A stretch of DNA of 64,000 nucleotides, taken from Xanthomonas sontii. GTDB taxonomy: Bacteria; Pseudomonadota; Gammaproteobacteria; Xanthomonadales; Xanthomonadaceae. Below are positions 25,499 through 34,968 of this stretch, piece after piece. The notes under the pieces are model-generated. The model was not told the origin of the DNA. It saw only the letters and a list, made by a program, of their open reading frames with translations, and made no database searches. Positions within the stretch are counted from its first letter, which is position 1, and each line of letters opens with the position of its first letter. The DNA lies in the NCBI RefSeq assembly GCF_040529055.1, contig NZ_CP132342.1, positions 1,610,001 to 1,674,000 of the forward strand, in the 5' to 3' direction. Position numbers and translations under genes: made by a program.

Positions 25499-25762
25499 GG
25501 TGTGATGGCTTCGCGAGAAAGGCCGTGAGTCTACCGTGCTGCCATTGCCAATGTGCGGGGGCTGGGCAGGTGGGCTGGCCACTGCTGGCTTGGATGGCGA
25601 GTCCGCATGGCGCCGGATGTGGCACGCCACCGGTGACTCGGCCGTGTCTGTCAGGCCGACCGAGGGTGCCGATTGTCGACCCGCAGTCGCCGCGATGCGG
25701 TGGCACCTTGCCGCAATTCGCGCTGGATTGAATGCGTGTCGGCGAACCTTGCAGCGCCGCGC

Positions 25763-26857
25763 TCAGCGCAAGCGAATCCAATCCAGTGCCAGTAGCGTAT
25801 CGATCGCCGTTTTCGCAGTGCGCTGCTGTTCTTCCGACGCCCCGTTCGTGTTTGCATCCCGCAGAAGGGCAAGGAGCTGCTGTGCATCGTGCCGTTGTTC
25901 GGGATGCGCCACCTGCAGCCGGCGCGCGGCCTGGAACACCGTCATGATGTCCTCGGCCTGGTCGATGTTCCTGATCTGTGCGAACAGGTCCACGGCTTTC
26001 GCGATCTCGGTGTCGTAGGGCGCATACGCCGCGGCGAATCGCGCATGCTCCTTGTCGTACTGCGGCGAGGCCCGCAGTGCCATGGTCCGCCCCTGCGGCT
26101 GCTCCTGCAGCCAGTTGCGGTTGGCCAGGTCGGTCAGGATCGGCCGGACGTCGCCCTGGCGCGGGCCGCGGCCGGCAGTGCCGAAGGTCAGCCCGGTCGG
26201 TACGCCCAGTTCGGTCATGGCCCAGCAGAGCGTCTGGAACAGCGTGCGCCCGATCGGCCGCGCCTCCGGCCGGGCCTGCAGCCGCCGCAGCACTTCCATG
26301 ATCGCGATCCAGCCCGGCTGGGGCGCCGTGCGTTTGCCAACGCCCTCGGTCGAGGCGTTTGCCGGCCGCGTCAGGAAGGCGGTTTCGAGTTGCGCCAGCG
26401 GCGTGCCGTACGGCGCATAGACCTCGATGTCGACCGGCAGGTGCGCCAGCGTGCGGTAGATCAACGGGCCGACCTCCTCCCAGGCCAGTCCGCCGTTGCC
26501 GCAGCCCAGCGGCGGCAGGGCAAGGCTGTGCACGTCCCATTCGCGCAGATGCGCGGCGAGGTGGTCCAGCCCTGCCGCGATGTCCTCCAGCCGCGACGGC
26601 GAGCGCCAATGGCGCTTGGTCGGGAAGTTGATAATGCGGATGCCGCTGGCGTCGTCGTACAGATAGGGCTCGCCGATGCGCACGCGGCCTTCCCGGCAGC
26701 GCACGGCATAGTCCTCGAACATCGCCGGATAGCGCCGCTTGAACGCCTGCGCGATGCCCTTGCCCATGATGCCGGCGCAATTGACCGCATTCGCGTGGAC
26801 GTGGGCGTGGCTGGCGAACAGGTCGCCGATTCGTGCCTTGAACATGGTGCGATCCAT
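25763..26857 (-). CDS. DarG-like macrodomain DNA ADP-ribosyl glycohydrolase, no adjacent darT
   Basis: 364 residues from ATG 26857; ATG 26845 is an alternative. Residues 1-160 are a DarG-type macrodomain: NAVNCAGIMGKGIAQAFKRR, IRIINFPTKRHWR and LALPPLGCGNGGLAW. The C-terminal half, with LTFGTAGRGPRQGDVRPIL, fits the DarT-binding part of DarG. DarG removes ADP-ribose that DarT adds to thymidine in DNA, so the two genes are normally side by side. No ART-fold toxin gene is visible on either side: hen1 lies upstream of its 3' end, and repeats then the RND permease lie beyond its 5' end. It is therefore an orphan antitoxin or a general de-ADP-ribosylase. Confidence 0.8.
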   Translation of the reverse strand: MDRTMFKARIGDLFASHAHVHANAVNCAGIMGKGIAQAFKRRYPAMFEDYAVRCREGRVRIGEPYLYDDASGIRIINFPTKRHWRSPSRLEDIAAGLDHLAAHLREWDVHSLALPPLGCGNGGLAWEEVGPLIYRTLAHLPVDIEVYAPYGTPLAQLETAFLTRPANASTEGVGKRTAPQPGWIAIMEVLRRLQARPEARPIGRTLFQTLCWAMTELGVPTGLTFGTAGRGPRQGDVRPILTDLANRNWLQEQPQGRTMALRASPQYDKEHARFAAAYAPYDTEIAKAVDLFAQIRNIDQAEDIMTVFQAARRLQVAHPEQRHDAQQLLALLRDANTNGASEEQQRTAKTAIDTLLALDWIRLR

Positions 26858-27133
26858 CGATGAAGAGATCCCCGTGGTGGCGCCTGTCGCTTGCCCGCAC
26901 TGAAGGGCACCGCGTGTGCGGATAGCGCTGCCTACCGCCTGGCCGAGAGAGGCCTGGCGAGGTGCTGCCGACGTCAGCGCATGTGCGCACCTGGCTGTCC
27001 TGCAGCAAGGGGCGGCCAGGGCAGCAGCGGGGAGCGCGCAAGCATGCGGCAGCGGCGTCTCACCTCCTGAGATCGGGCGAGGCCAGGAGAAGAGTTGCGG
27101 CTCAGCGCCGATCGATGGCAGCGATTCTTTTTC

Positions 27134-27200
27134 GTGGGAGCGGCTTCAGCCGCGACAGGCATTCCCAGTAATGCCTCGTCGCGGCTGAAGCCGCTCCCGC
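27134..27200. repeat. REP-like palindrome (GTGGGAGCGGCTTCAGCCGCGAC family)
   Basis: The arms GGGAGCGGCTTCAGCCGCGA and its complement enclose about 20 bases. Each arm contains its own small dyad (GGCTTCAGCC). The same arm occurs at 51131, and a single half-unit occurs at 27231. Intergenic, between the RND stop and the DarG start. No gene was found in 26858-27339. Confidence 0.7.
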
Positions 27201-27230
27201 AGGCGCTTGCGGCGAGCCAGTCGTGTGCAC

Positions 27231-27259
27231 TGTGGGAGGGACTTCAGTCCCGACGCATT
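27231..27259. repeat. REP-like half unit
   Basis: TGTGGGAGGGACTTCAGTCC followed by CGACGCATT. It is a variant of one arm of the palindrome at 27134, with compensating changes (GGGACTTCAGTCCC) that keep the inner stem. Confidence 0.55.
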
Positions 27260-27339
27260 GCGCCATCGGAAAAGCACACCACGTCGAGCGGCCCGGCTGC
27301 ACGACAGTCGACGGCCACAATGGCAGCGGCAGCGCCGGT

Positions 27340-30300
27340 TTAGTTCTCGGCAGACGCACCCCCGCCGCGTCGCGCACGCCAGCGCGCCACCCGCTCCTGC
27401 AGTCCCACCACGCAGACGAAGAATGCCGGCACGAAGAAGATCGCCAGCACCGTGCCACTGACCATGCCGCCGAACACGCCGGTGCCGATGGCGTGCTGGG
27501 TCTCGGCGCTGGCGCCGCTGGCCAGCATCAGCGGCACCACGCCCAGGGCGAAGGCCAGCGAGGTCATCAGGATCGGGCGCAGGCGCAGGCGTGCGGCGTT
27601 GGTCGCCGCCTCGAGCAGGCCCTGGCCGTCGCGGTGCAGTTGCCGGGCGAACTCGACGATCAGGATGGCGTTCTTCGCCGACAGGCCGATGATGGTGATC
27701 AGGCCGACCTTGAAGAACACGTCGTTGGGCAGGCCGCGCAGCATTACCGCGGCCACCGCGCCTAGAAGGCCCAATGGGACTACCAGCATCACCGACAGCG
27801 GGATCGTCCAGCTCTCGTACAGCGCCGCCAGCACCAGGAACACCACCAGCGCCGACAGCAGCATGAGCAGCGGCGCCTGCGCGGCCGACTGCCGCTCCTG
27901 CAGCGATTGCCCGGTCCAGGCCACGGCGAAGCCCTGCGGCAGTTGCGCGGCCAGCCGTTCCATCTCGGCCATGGCCGCGCCGCTGGACACGCCAGGCGCG
28001 GCGCCGCCGGTGATGCGCACGGCCGGGAAGCCCTGGAAGCGCGCCAGCTGCTGCGGCGCGTCGGTCCAGGTGGCGGTCACCACTTCGCGCAGGGGCACCA
28101 TGCCGCCCTCGGTGCTGCGCACGCGCAGGCCCAGCACGTCGTCCAGTTGCATGCGCGACGCGGCGTCGGCCTGCAGGATCACCTGCTGCATGCGCCCGGC
28201 ATTGGGGAAGTCGTTGACGTACAGCGAGCCCATTGCCGCCGACAAGGTGTTGCTGATCGCGGAGAACGGCAGGCCCATGGCTTCGGCATGCTGGCGGTCG
28301 ATCTCCAGGCGGATGCTCTTGCCCGGCGGCAGGCCGTCCTGATACACGCCGCTGACCACCTTGCTGTCCGCGGCCAGTTGCAGCAGCTTCGCCTGCGCCG
28401 CCATCAGCGCGGCCTCGCCGCGGTTGCCGCGGTCCTGCAGGTACAGGGTGAAGCCGGAAGAGGTGCCGAGCTCGTCGATGGCCGGCGGCAGCAGGCTCAT
28501 CACCGTGCCCTCGGGCAGGTCGGCCATGGCCTGCTGCACGCGGTCGGCTTCGTCGCTGGAGGTGGCGCCGTCGCGCTGGTCCCAGTCCTTGAGCATGGTG
28601 AAGGCCATGGCCGCGTTGGTGCCCGAGCCGGAAAAGCTGAAACCCAGGATCACCAGGTTGGAGGCCAGCGCCGGGCGCGTGGCGACGTGCCGCTCGAACG
28701 CCTCGACCACCGCCAGCGTGCGCTCGCTGGTGGCATCGGTGGGCAACTGGATCGAGGTCATGAAGTAGCCCTGGTCCTCTTCCGGCAGGAACGCCGAGGG
28801 CAGCACGCGCATGGCGAAGGCCAGCGCAACGCACAGGACCGCGAACACCGCCAGCACACGCGCGCTGCGCCGCAGCAGCCGCGCCACGCGTGCGGCATAG
28901 CTGCCGGTCAGGCGCTCGAAGCCGCGGTTGAATGCGCCGAAGAACCCGCGTTTGGCGTGATGGCCGGGCGCGATCGGGCGCAGCAGGGTGGCGCACAGCG
29001 CCGGGGTCAGGGTCAGCGCCAGGAACGCCGAGAACAGGATCGACACCGCCATCGCCAGGGTGAACTGCTGGTAGATCACGCCCACCGAGCCGCTGGCGAA
29101 GGCCATGGGGATGAACACCGCGGTCAGCACCAGGGTGATGCCGACCACCGCGCCGGTGATCTCGCGCATCGCCTTGGTCGTGGCTTCCCGCGGCGGCAGG
29201 CCTTCGCTGGCCATGATCCGCTCGACGTTCTCCACCACCACGATGGCGTCGTCGACGATGATGCCGATCGCCAGCACCATGCCGAACATGGTCAGCACGT
29301 TGATCGAGAAACCGGCCAGCAGCATCACCGCGAAGGTGCCCAGCAGTGCGATCGGCGCGACGATGGCCGGGATCAGCGTGTAGCGCACGTTCTGCAGGAA
29401 CAGGTACATCACCAGGAACACCAGCACCATCGCTTCGAGCAGGGTCTTGACCACCTGCTTGATCGAGAGCTTCACGAACGGCGCGGTGTCGAACGGGATC
29501 GAATAGCGCATGCCGGTCGGCATGCTCGCGGCCAGTTCCGCCAGCCGTGCCTTCACCGCCTGCGCAGTGCGCACCGCATTGGCGCCGGGCGAGAGCTGGA
29601 TCGCCGCGCTGGTGGCGGGAGCGCCGTCCTCGCGGTTGGAGAAGCCATAGGATTGTGCGCCCAGCTCCACCCGCGCCACGTCGCCCAGGGTCACCCGCGC
29701 GCCGCCGCTGTCGGCACGCAGCACGATGGCGGCGAACTGCGCGGGCGTGGTCAGTTGTCCGGCCACGGTCAGCGGCACGGTCAGGCGTTGTCCGCGCACG
29801 GTCGGCTCGTCGCCGAGGCGGCCAGGCGCGATCTGCGCGTTCTGCTGTTCGATCGCCTGTGCCAGTTCGGTCATGGTCATGCCGTAGGCGACGAGCTTGT
29901 CCGGGTCCACCCACACGCGCATGGCCTGCTCGGCGCCGAACAGTTGCACGCGGCCGACGCCGTCGATGCGCCGCAGTTCCTGCACGATGTTGCGGGCCAG
30001 GTAGTCGTTGAGCGCCACCTCGTCGTAGCGGCCGTCCGGCGAGGTCAGGCCGACCAGCATCAGGAAGCCGGACGCGGCCGATTCCACCTGCAGGCCGTTC
30101 TGCCGCACCGCCTGCGGCAGGCGCGGCTCCACCGCCTTGATGCGGTTCTGCACGTCCACCTGCGCCAGCTCCGCATTGGTGCCGGGCTTGAAGGTGGCGG
30201 TGATCTGCGCGCTGCCCGAGGTGTCCACCGTGGACTCGAAGTACAGCAGGTTCTTGACCCCCGACAGCTCGCGCTCGACCAGGCTCACCACCGAATCGTT

Positions 30301-30471
30301 GAGGGTCTGCGGCGTGGCGCCGGGGTAGGACGCGATCAGCGACACCGAGGGCGGCGCCACCGAGGGATAGCGCGCCACCGGCAGCTGGCCGATGGCCAGG
30401 GTGCCGAACAGCACGATGAACAGCGCGATCACCCAGGCGAAGACCGGGCGTTCGATGAAGAACTGTGGCAT
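27340..30471 (-). CDS. RND (HAE-1) multidrug efflux permease
   Basis: 1043 residues, usual for AcrB-type pumps. It begins MPQFFIERPVFAWVIALFIV. Hallmarks are the periplasmic porter repeats, the proton-relay helix NVLTMFGMVLAIGIIVDDAIVVVENVERIM containing the double Asp, and the matching C-terminal helix VGLITIIGLSAKNAILIVEFARQL with Lys. It would export drugs or biocides with the fusion protein encoded 15 bases upstream and an outer-membrane channel encoded elsewhere. The proton-relay residues are intact. Regulation is probably by the divergent two-component system. Confidence 0.93.
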   Translation of the reverse strand: MPQFFIERPVFAWVIALFIVLFGTLAIGQLPVARYPSVAPPSVSLIASYPGATPQTLNDSVVSLVERELSGVKNLLYFESTVDTSGSAQITATFKPGTNAELAQVDVQNRIKAVEPRLPQAVRQNGLQVESAASGFLMLVGLTSPDGRYDEVALNDYLARNIVQELRRIDGVGRVQLFGAEQAMRVWVDPDKLVAYGMTMTELAQAIEQQNAQIAPGRLGDEPTVRGQRLTVPLTVAGQLTTPAQFAAIVLRADSGGARVTLGDVARVELGAQSYGFSNREDGAPATSAAIQLSPGANAVRTAQAVKARLAELAASMPTGMRYSIPFDTAPFVKLSIKQVVKTLLEAMVLVFLVMYLFLQNVRYTLIPAIVAPIALLGTFAVMLLAGFSINVLTMFGMVLAIGIIVDDAIVVVENVERIMASEGLPPREATTKAMREITGAVVGITLVLTAVFIPMAFASGSVGVIYQQFTLAMAVSILFSAFLALTLTPALCATLLRPIAPGHHAKRGFFGAFNRGFERLTGSYAARVARLLRRSARVLAVFAVLCVALAFAMRVLPSAFLPEEDQGYFMTSIQLPTDATSERTLAVVEAFERHVATRPALASNLVILGFSFSGSGTNAAMAFTMLKDWDQRDGATSSDEADRVQQAMADLPEGTVMSLLPPAIDELGTSSGFTLYLQDRGNRGEAALMAAQAKLLQLAADSKVVSGVYQDGLPPGKSIRLEIDRQHAEAMGLPFSAISNTLSAAMGSLYVNDFPNAGRMQQVILQADAASRMQLDDVLGLRVRSTEGGMVPLREVVTATWTDAPQQLARFQGFPAVRITGGAAPGVSSGAAMAEMERLAAQLPQGFAVAWTGQSLQERQSAAQAPLLMLLSALVVFLVLAALYESWTIPLSVMLVVPLGLLGAVAAVMLRGLPNDVFFKVGLITIIGLSAKNAILIVEFARQLHRDGQGLLEAATNAARLRLRPILMTSLAFALGVVPLMLASGASAETQHAIGTGVFGGMVSGTVLAIFFVPAFFVCVVGLQERVARWRARRGGGASAEN

Positions 30472-30486
30472 GGCGGCGTTCCCGGT

Positions 30487-31641
30487 TCAGTCCGCGGCGG
30501 CGGTGGCGACCACCGGCGGCTGCCACGCACGCGCCTTCACCCGGGCGCCGGCGCTGAGCCGGTCGATGCCTTCGACCACCACCTGCTGCCCGGGTTGCAG
30601 GCCGGCGACGACACGGTAGTGCCCCTGCACCAGTTCGCCCAGCTGCACCGTCGCGCTGCGCACCTGCGCATTGGCGTCCAGCACCCACACCTGCGCGCGC
30701 TTGCCGACATGGGTGACCGCCTGCTGCGGCACGCGCAGCGCCTGCGCGTAGTGGGCGCGCGGCACCCGCGCCCGCACGTACATGCCGGGCAACAGGCGCC
30801 GCTGCGGGTTGTCGACGAGGATGCGCAGCAGCACATCGCCGGTGCCGGCATCGACGTTGATGCCGGAGAACAGCACGCGCCCGCTCAGTCCCGAGGGCGT
30901 GCCGCTGCGGTCGAGGATCTGCGCCGGCAGGCCGTCGTCGCCGGTGGCCTGCGCGCGCGCGGCCGGATCCAGCGGATCCAGGTCGCTGGCGGACTGGCGC
31001 ACGTCGACGTAGACCTGGTCGATCTGCTGGATCACCGCCATCGGCGCGCTGTCGCTGGGCGAGACCAGCGCACCCTCGGTGAGCAGTGCCTGGTCGATGC
31101 GGCCGTCGATCGGCGCGTCGACGGTGGCGAAGGCCAGGTCCAGGCGCCGCCGCGACAGCGTCGCCTTGGCCTCGGCGACCGCCGCGGCGGCCTGGCTGCG
31201 CTGCGAGGCGGCGTCGTCGTACATCTGCCGGCTGACCATGCCGGATTCGACCAGCCGCTGTAGCCGGGCATGCTGCACGTCGGCCAGCACCTGCGCGGCC
31301 TCGGCACGGTGCAGTGCGGCCGCGGCGGTGTCCATGTCGGCCTTGAACGGTGCCGGGTTGATCTGGAACAGCGCGTCGCCGCGCCGCACATCGGCGCCCT
31401 GCTCGAAGAAGCGACGCTGCACGATGCCGCCGACCTGTGGGCGGATCTGCGCGCTGCGCAGCGCGGCCACGCGGCCGGGCAGGTCCACGCTCACCGTCAT
31501 CGACGCAGGGTGCAGGGTCACCGCGGTGACCTGTACCGGCGCGGCCACCGCTTGCGGCTGCGCGCCGCCGCCGCAGCCCGCCAGGGCCAACGCCAGCGCG
31601 CCGCCGAGTCCCAGAGTCCGTACCTGTTGCCGCATGCCCAT
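30487..31641 (-). CDS. RND efflux membrane fusion lipoprotein
   Basis: 384 residues from ATG 31641 (ATG 31635 possible). The signal has a lipobox ALAGC with Cys23. The family order is visible: a barrel-sandwich half QIRPQVGGIVQRRFFEQGADVRRGDALFQI, a coiled-coil hairpin rich in Ala/Arg/Glu (about 95-165), the second lipoyl half VDAPIDGRIDQAL, then the beta-barrel with LLPGMYVRARVP. It joins the permease to the outer-membrane channel. First gene of the operon; 144 bases of shared promoter space separate it from the response regulator. Confidence 0.92.
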   Translation of the reverse strand: MGMRQQVRTLGLGGALALALAGCGGGAQPQAVAAPVQVTAVTLHPASMTVSVDLPGRVAALRSAQIRPQVGGIVQRRFFEQGADVRRGDALFQINPAPFKADMDTAAAALHRAEAAQVLADVQHARLQRLVESGMVSRQMYDDAASQRSQAAAAVAEAKATLSRRRLDLAFATVDAPIDGRIDQALLTEGALVSPSDSAPMAVIQQIDQVYVDVRQSASDLDPLDPAARAQATGDDGLPAQILDRSGTPSGLSGRVLFSGINVDAGTGDVLLRILVDNPQRRLLPGMYVRARVPRAHYAQALRVPQQAVTHVGKRAQVWVLDANAQVRSATVQLGELVQGHYRVVAGLQPGQQVVVEGIDRLSAGARVKARAWQPPVVATAAAD

Positions 31642-31785
31642 GCCTCGTGCCTCGTCGCTGCCGCCGCGGATGCGGCGGACGCCAAAGCCGCGCATGGTCG
31701 CGGCCGCGGGTTGCGCGGCGTTCGATGCGATGTGGAGATATGATGGAGATCCGCCCGTCCGGGCCGATGCGCCTTCGCTGCCTCC

Positions 31786-32517
31786 ATGTCCGTTTCCTCT
31801 CCGGGCGCCGCCGTGCCCGCGTCCGCGCCGCTGGTCCTGATCGCCGAAGACGAGAGCGAGATCGCCGAGATCCTCAGCGCCTACCTGGCGCGCAGCGGGC
31901 TGCGCAGCGCCCACGCCGCCGATGGCCGCGCCGCGCTGGACCTGCACCTGGCGCTGGATCCGGATCTGATCCTGCTGGATGTGCAACTGCCGGCGGCGGA
32001 TGGCTGGAAGGTGCTTGCCGAACTGCGCCACCGGGGCGAGACCCCGGTGATCATGCTCACCGCGCTGGACCAGGACATCGACAAGCTGATGGGCCTGCGC
32101 CTGGGCGCCGACGACTACGTGGTCAAGCCGTTCAACCCGGCCGAGGTGGTGGCGCGGGTGCAGGCGGTGCTGCGGCGCATCCGCGGCAATGGCGCCGAGG
32201 AGGCGCGCAGCCTGCGCGTGGGCGCCTTCCATGTCGATCTGGACCAGCACGAGGCCAGCGTGCGCGTGGGCGAGCAGCGGCACACGCTGGACCTCACGCT
32301 CACCGAGTTCAAGCTGCTGGTGCGGCTGATGCGCGCGCCGAAGCGGGTGTTCAGCCGCGCCGAACTGCTCGACGCCTGCCTGCCGGAAGGCGACACCCAG
32401 GAGCGCACCATCGACAGCCACATGAGCAAGCTGCGCAAGAAGCTGGAGGCGCTGGGCGTGCAGGGCACGCCGGCCAGCGTGCGCGGCGTCGGCTACCGGT
32501 TCGGATCCGGCGCATGA
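31786..32517 (+). CDS. OmpR-family response regulator (SmeR/BaeR-like)
   Basis: 243 residues. The receiver domain spans about 16-130, with the acidic pair in LIAEDE, the phospho-acceptor in LILLDVQLP, Thr in MLTALD and Lys in DYVVKPF. A winged-helix output domain follows: LTLTEFKLLVRLMRAPKRVFSR, ERTIDSHMSKLRKKLE and VRGVGYRF. It is divergent from an RND operon, the arrangement of SmeR beside smeABC in Stenotrophomonas, so control of the pump is likely. The stop overlaps the kinase start (ATGA). Confidence 0.9.
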   Translation: MSVSSPGAAVPASAPLVLIAEDESEIAEILSAYLARSGLRSAHAADGRAALDLHLALDPDLILLDVQLPAADGWKVLAELRHRGETPVIMLTALDQDIDKLMGLRLGADDYVVKPFNPAEVVARVQAVLRRIRGNGAEEARSLRVGAFHVDLDQHEASVRVGEQRHTLDLTLTEFKLLVRLMRAPKRVFSRAELLDACLPEGDTQERTIDSHMSKLRKKLEALGVQGTPASVRGVGYRFGSGA

Positions 32518-33629
32518 GCCGCGCCCCCGGGCTGCGCCGCCAGGTCATCCTGTCGCTGGGCGCGCTGGCGCTGTGGATCATCCTGCTGTCGGTGGTCGGC
32601 TCCTACGTGTTCTACGCGCTGGCGGCGGCCTACCAGCCCAGCAGCATCTCCGACACCTGGGTGCCGTCGCGGGTGGAGATGATGTGGATCGGCGCCACCG
32701 CCGCACTGGCCGTGGCGATCGCGGTGGCGGTGGCGGTGCGGCTGTCGCGGCGCATCCTTACCCCGTTGAACTCGGTGGCGCACAGCCTGCGCGAAGTCGC
32801 CCAGGGCAACTTGCACGCACGCGCGAGCATGGATGCGCATGCGCTGGGCGAGACCGCGCAGCTGGTGCGCGACTTCAACGCCATGGCCGACCGCCTGCAG
32901 GCGATGACCCGCGAGCGCGCATTCTGGAATGCCGCCGTCGCCCACGAACTGCGCACGCCGGTGACGATCCTGCGCGGGCGCCTGCAGGGCTTGGCCGAGG
33001 GCGTGTTCGCGCCGGACGTGGCGGCGTTCGAGAGCCTGTTGCGGCAGGTGGAAGGCCTGAACCGGCTGATCGAGGACCTGCGCGTGCTCAGCCTCACCGA
33101 CAGCGGGCACCTGGAGTTGCAGCCGGCGCCGGCCGACCTGGCGCGGGAAGTGGAGGCCGTGCTGCATGCCTTCGGTGCCAGCCTGGACGCGCGCGGGCTG
33201 GTGCTGGAACCCGTGCTGGCGCTGCGCACGCCGGTGCTGTGCGATGCGGTGCGCATCCGCCAGGCGCTGATGGCCTTGCTCGAAAACGCGCAGCACTATG
33301 CCGAGCCGGGCCCGCTGCGGGTGGGCGTGCAGGCGGACGCCGGCCAATGCGTGCTGTTCGTGGAAGACACCGGCCCCGGCATCGCGCCCCAGATCGCCGC
33401 GCGGGTGTTCGATGCGTTCCGCCGCGGCGATCCGTCGCGTTCGCGCAAGAGCGGCGGCAGCGGCCTGGGCCTGGCGGTGGTCAAGGCCATTGCCGTGGCG
33501 CATGGCGGCGATGCGCTGTGTCTGCCGGCCGGCAGCGGGACACGATTCGAAGTGCGCTGGCCGCTGGTCTCGTTGGAGGCCAGCGGTACTTCCCAGTCGC
33601 GGACATCGCCGAGCCGGCACGCTATGTGA
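32514..33629 (+). CDS. Sensor histidine kinase (SmeS/BaeS-like)
   Basis: 371 residues. Two membrane helices (about 10-40 and 58-78) flank a very short periplasmic loop of roughly 20 residues, so it probably senses within or near the membrane. A HAMP domain follows (ILTPLNSVAHSLREVAQGNLHAR). The H-box is VAHELRTPVTILRGRL, and the ATPase has ALLENAQHY, EDTGPGIAP and SGGSGLGLAVVKAIA. Translation is coupled to the regulator by a 4-base overlap. Confidence 0.9.
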   Translation: MSRAPGLRRQVILSLGALALWIILLSVVGSYVFYALAAAYQPSSISDTWVPSRVEMMWIGATAALAVAIAVAVAVRLSRRILTPLNSVAHSLREVAQGNLHARASMDAHALGETAQLVRDFNAMADRLQAMTRERAFWNAAVAHELRTPVTILRGRLQGLAEGVFAPDVAAFESLLRQVEGLNRLIEDLRVLSLTDSGHLELQPAPADLAREVEAVLHAFGASLDARGLVLEPVLALRTPVLCDAVRIRQALMALLENAQHYAEPGPLRVGVQADAGQCVLFVEDTGPGIAPQIAARVFDAFRRGDPSRSRKSGGSGLGLAVVKAIAVAHGGDALCLPAGSGTRFEVRWPLVSLEASGTSQSRTSPSRHAM

Positions 33630-33705
33630 GTTACCAGGGGCGTGTGCTAGCTGTCGTCGTCGCTCGTTGGTGGCACACGGCGGTTTGTCGACGCGTGGCT
33701 CGCCC

Positions 33706-34653
33706 TCAATAGTCGGTGTAAAGATAGATCCCGGCGAACCGGCTCGTATACCAGCCGGCGCCGCCCTGGGCTTTGGGGGTGCTGAGATTCGCGATCTCGG
33801 AAGACAGTTGCACTGCCGTGACCTGGTAGCCAGTGGTATCGGCATCCAGCTGCGTTTGTGAATCGCTGTTTTTTGCGTTCATGTCCGCGATCGCGAGGGC
33901 GAGTTGCTCTTTCGAGATGCACATGCCATACCATCTCAGATCCTCGCCCTTGGCACCGGTCACGGCATGGCTGAATGGCATTAGCGAGAGATATTTTCTG
34001 CCTTCGGTGTAAGCGCTTCCCACGTAATAGCTGGAGAGCCCAGCGTCATAATAGGCACCTTCGCTGATTCCGATGTCGGGCCAGCGGCTATCCCAGGTCT
34101 TGATGCTGTAGCTGAAGGGCCTCCCATTCTTGTCCGTGAGCCACAAGACGACACCGTTGTAGAAGACGGCTCCTTCGCTATAGCTGTCGATGACGGTCTC
34201 CGAGTGCTCCAGACACATCTTCGGATCGGAACCGAATTGGTTGGAATCCCAGGGGCGTCGGTTTACTTGGTGGTTCCAGCCTACGTAATACCACCCCATC
34301 GGGGATGGATTGGGCAGACTGTAGGAATGCAAGTGAATGGTCGCCTGGGCTCCCTGCTTTTGCACCGATGTCGAGCCGTATCCATTTGGATCGATCGACG
34401 CCTGAAAATCTGACCAGGGGGTGGGCGTGTTCAGATGCGAAAAATCGCCGACATTCCAGCTTGCGTGACGCTGCATGGCTTTCCCGAAGCTGTAAGTGTA
34501 GAAGCCATCGGCGCCTCCTCCTTCGTCGTTGGCAACAACGACGTCTTTCAGGCCTTTGCCATCGGGTTGGACCCAGAAATGCTGGGATGCCTGGGCTTGC
34601 TCGAGGAAGAGAAGGGCTCCCGCGAAAAGAACGAGGTCTAAGATTCTTCCCAT
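33706..34653 (-). CDS. Secreted hypothetical protein
   Basis: 315 residues with a signal peptide (MGRILDLVLFAGALLFLEQAQA). The mature part is rich in Trp, Tyr and Ser: HFWVQPDGKGLKDVVVAND, MGWYYVGWNHQVNRRPWD, and a C-terminal GGAGWYTSRFAGIYLYTDY. I do not recognise the family. Two cysteines (in KMCLEH and GMCISK) could form a disulfide. The coding bases are clearly richer in A/T than the neighbours, which suggests horizontal acquisition. It stands alone, convergent with the kinase gene. Confidence 0.7.
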   Translation of the reverse strand: MGRILDLVLFAGALLFLEQAQASQHFWVQPDGKGLKDVVVANDEGGGADGFYTYSFGKAMQRHASWNVGDFSHLNTPTPWSDFQASIDPNGYGSTSVQKQGAQATIHLHSYSLPNPSPMGWYYVGWNHQVNRRPWDSNQFGSDPKMCLEHSETVIDSYSEGAVFYNGVVLWLTDKNGRPFSYSIKTWDSRWPDIGISEGAYYDAGLSSYYVGSAYTEGRKYLSLMPFSHAVTGAKGEDLRWYGMCISKEQLALAIADMNAKNSDSQTQLDADTTGYQVTAVQLSSEIANLSTPKAQGGAGWYTSRFAGIYLYTDY

Positions 34654-34968
34654 TGGCGTTTGGCGTCCTGCAACGCAATGTGCTTGAGTCAGATTGACGA
34701 ACCCTCGTCACCGGTTGCCATGCGGCGGCAGCGACGTGTCTTGCCTGTTCTACCGCATGCGGAGTGAGCATGGCAACGCTTTGCTGCCTCCCAGGGAAGG
34801 CCTGCGCTCCTGCTGGGAGTGCATAGTTGGCATGGGATGCTGTCGCGTACGGTTCGCTATCGATAGGCTGTCTTGTGAACGAGCCAAGTTGCGGTCATTC
34901 AACACCGCCACAACCACGTCAAGGACGATCTCGCAGCGCGGCGTGCAGTGCGCCATGTTGCTCTGCAA
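34654..34968. other. Intergenic region without recognised features
   Basis: 315 bases of mixed composition, presumably the promoter region of the secreted protein gene. No RNA gene or repeat was recognised. Confidence 0.5.

Noticed and set aside
27907..31263. An 1118-codon open frame antisense to the RND permease and fusion protein
   Set aside because: It crosses two real genes and has the low-complexity composition of a shadow frame.
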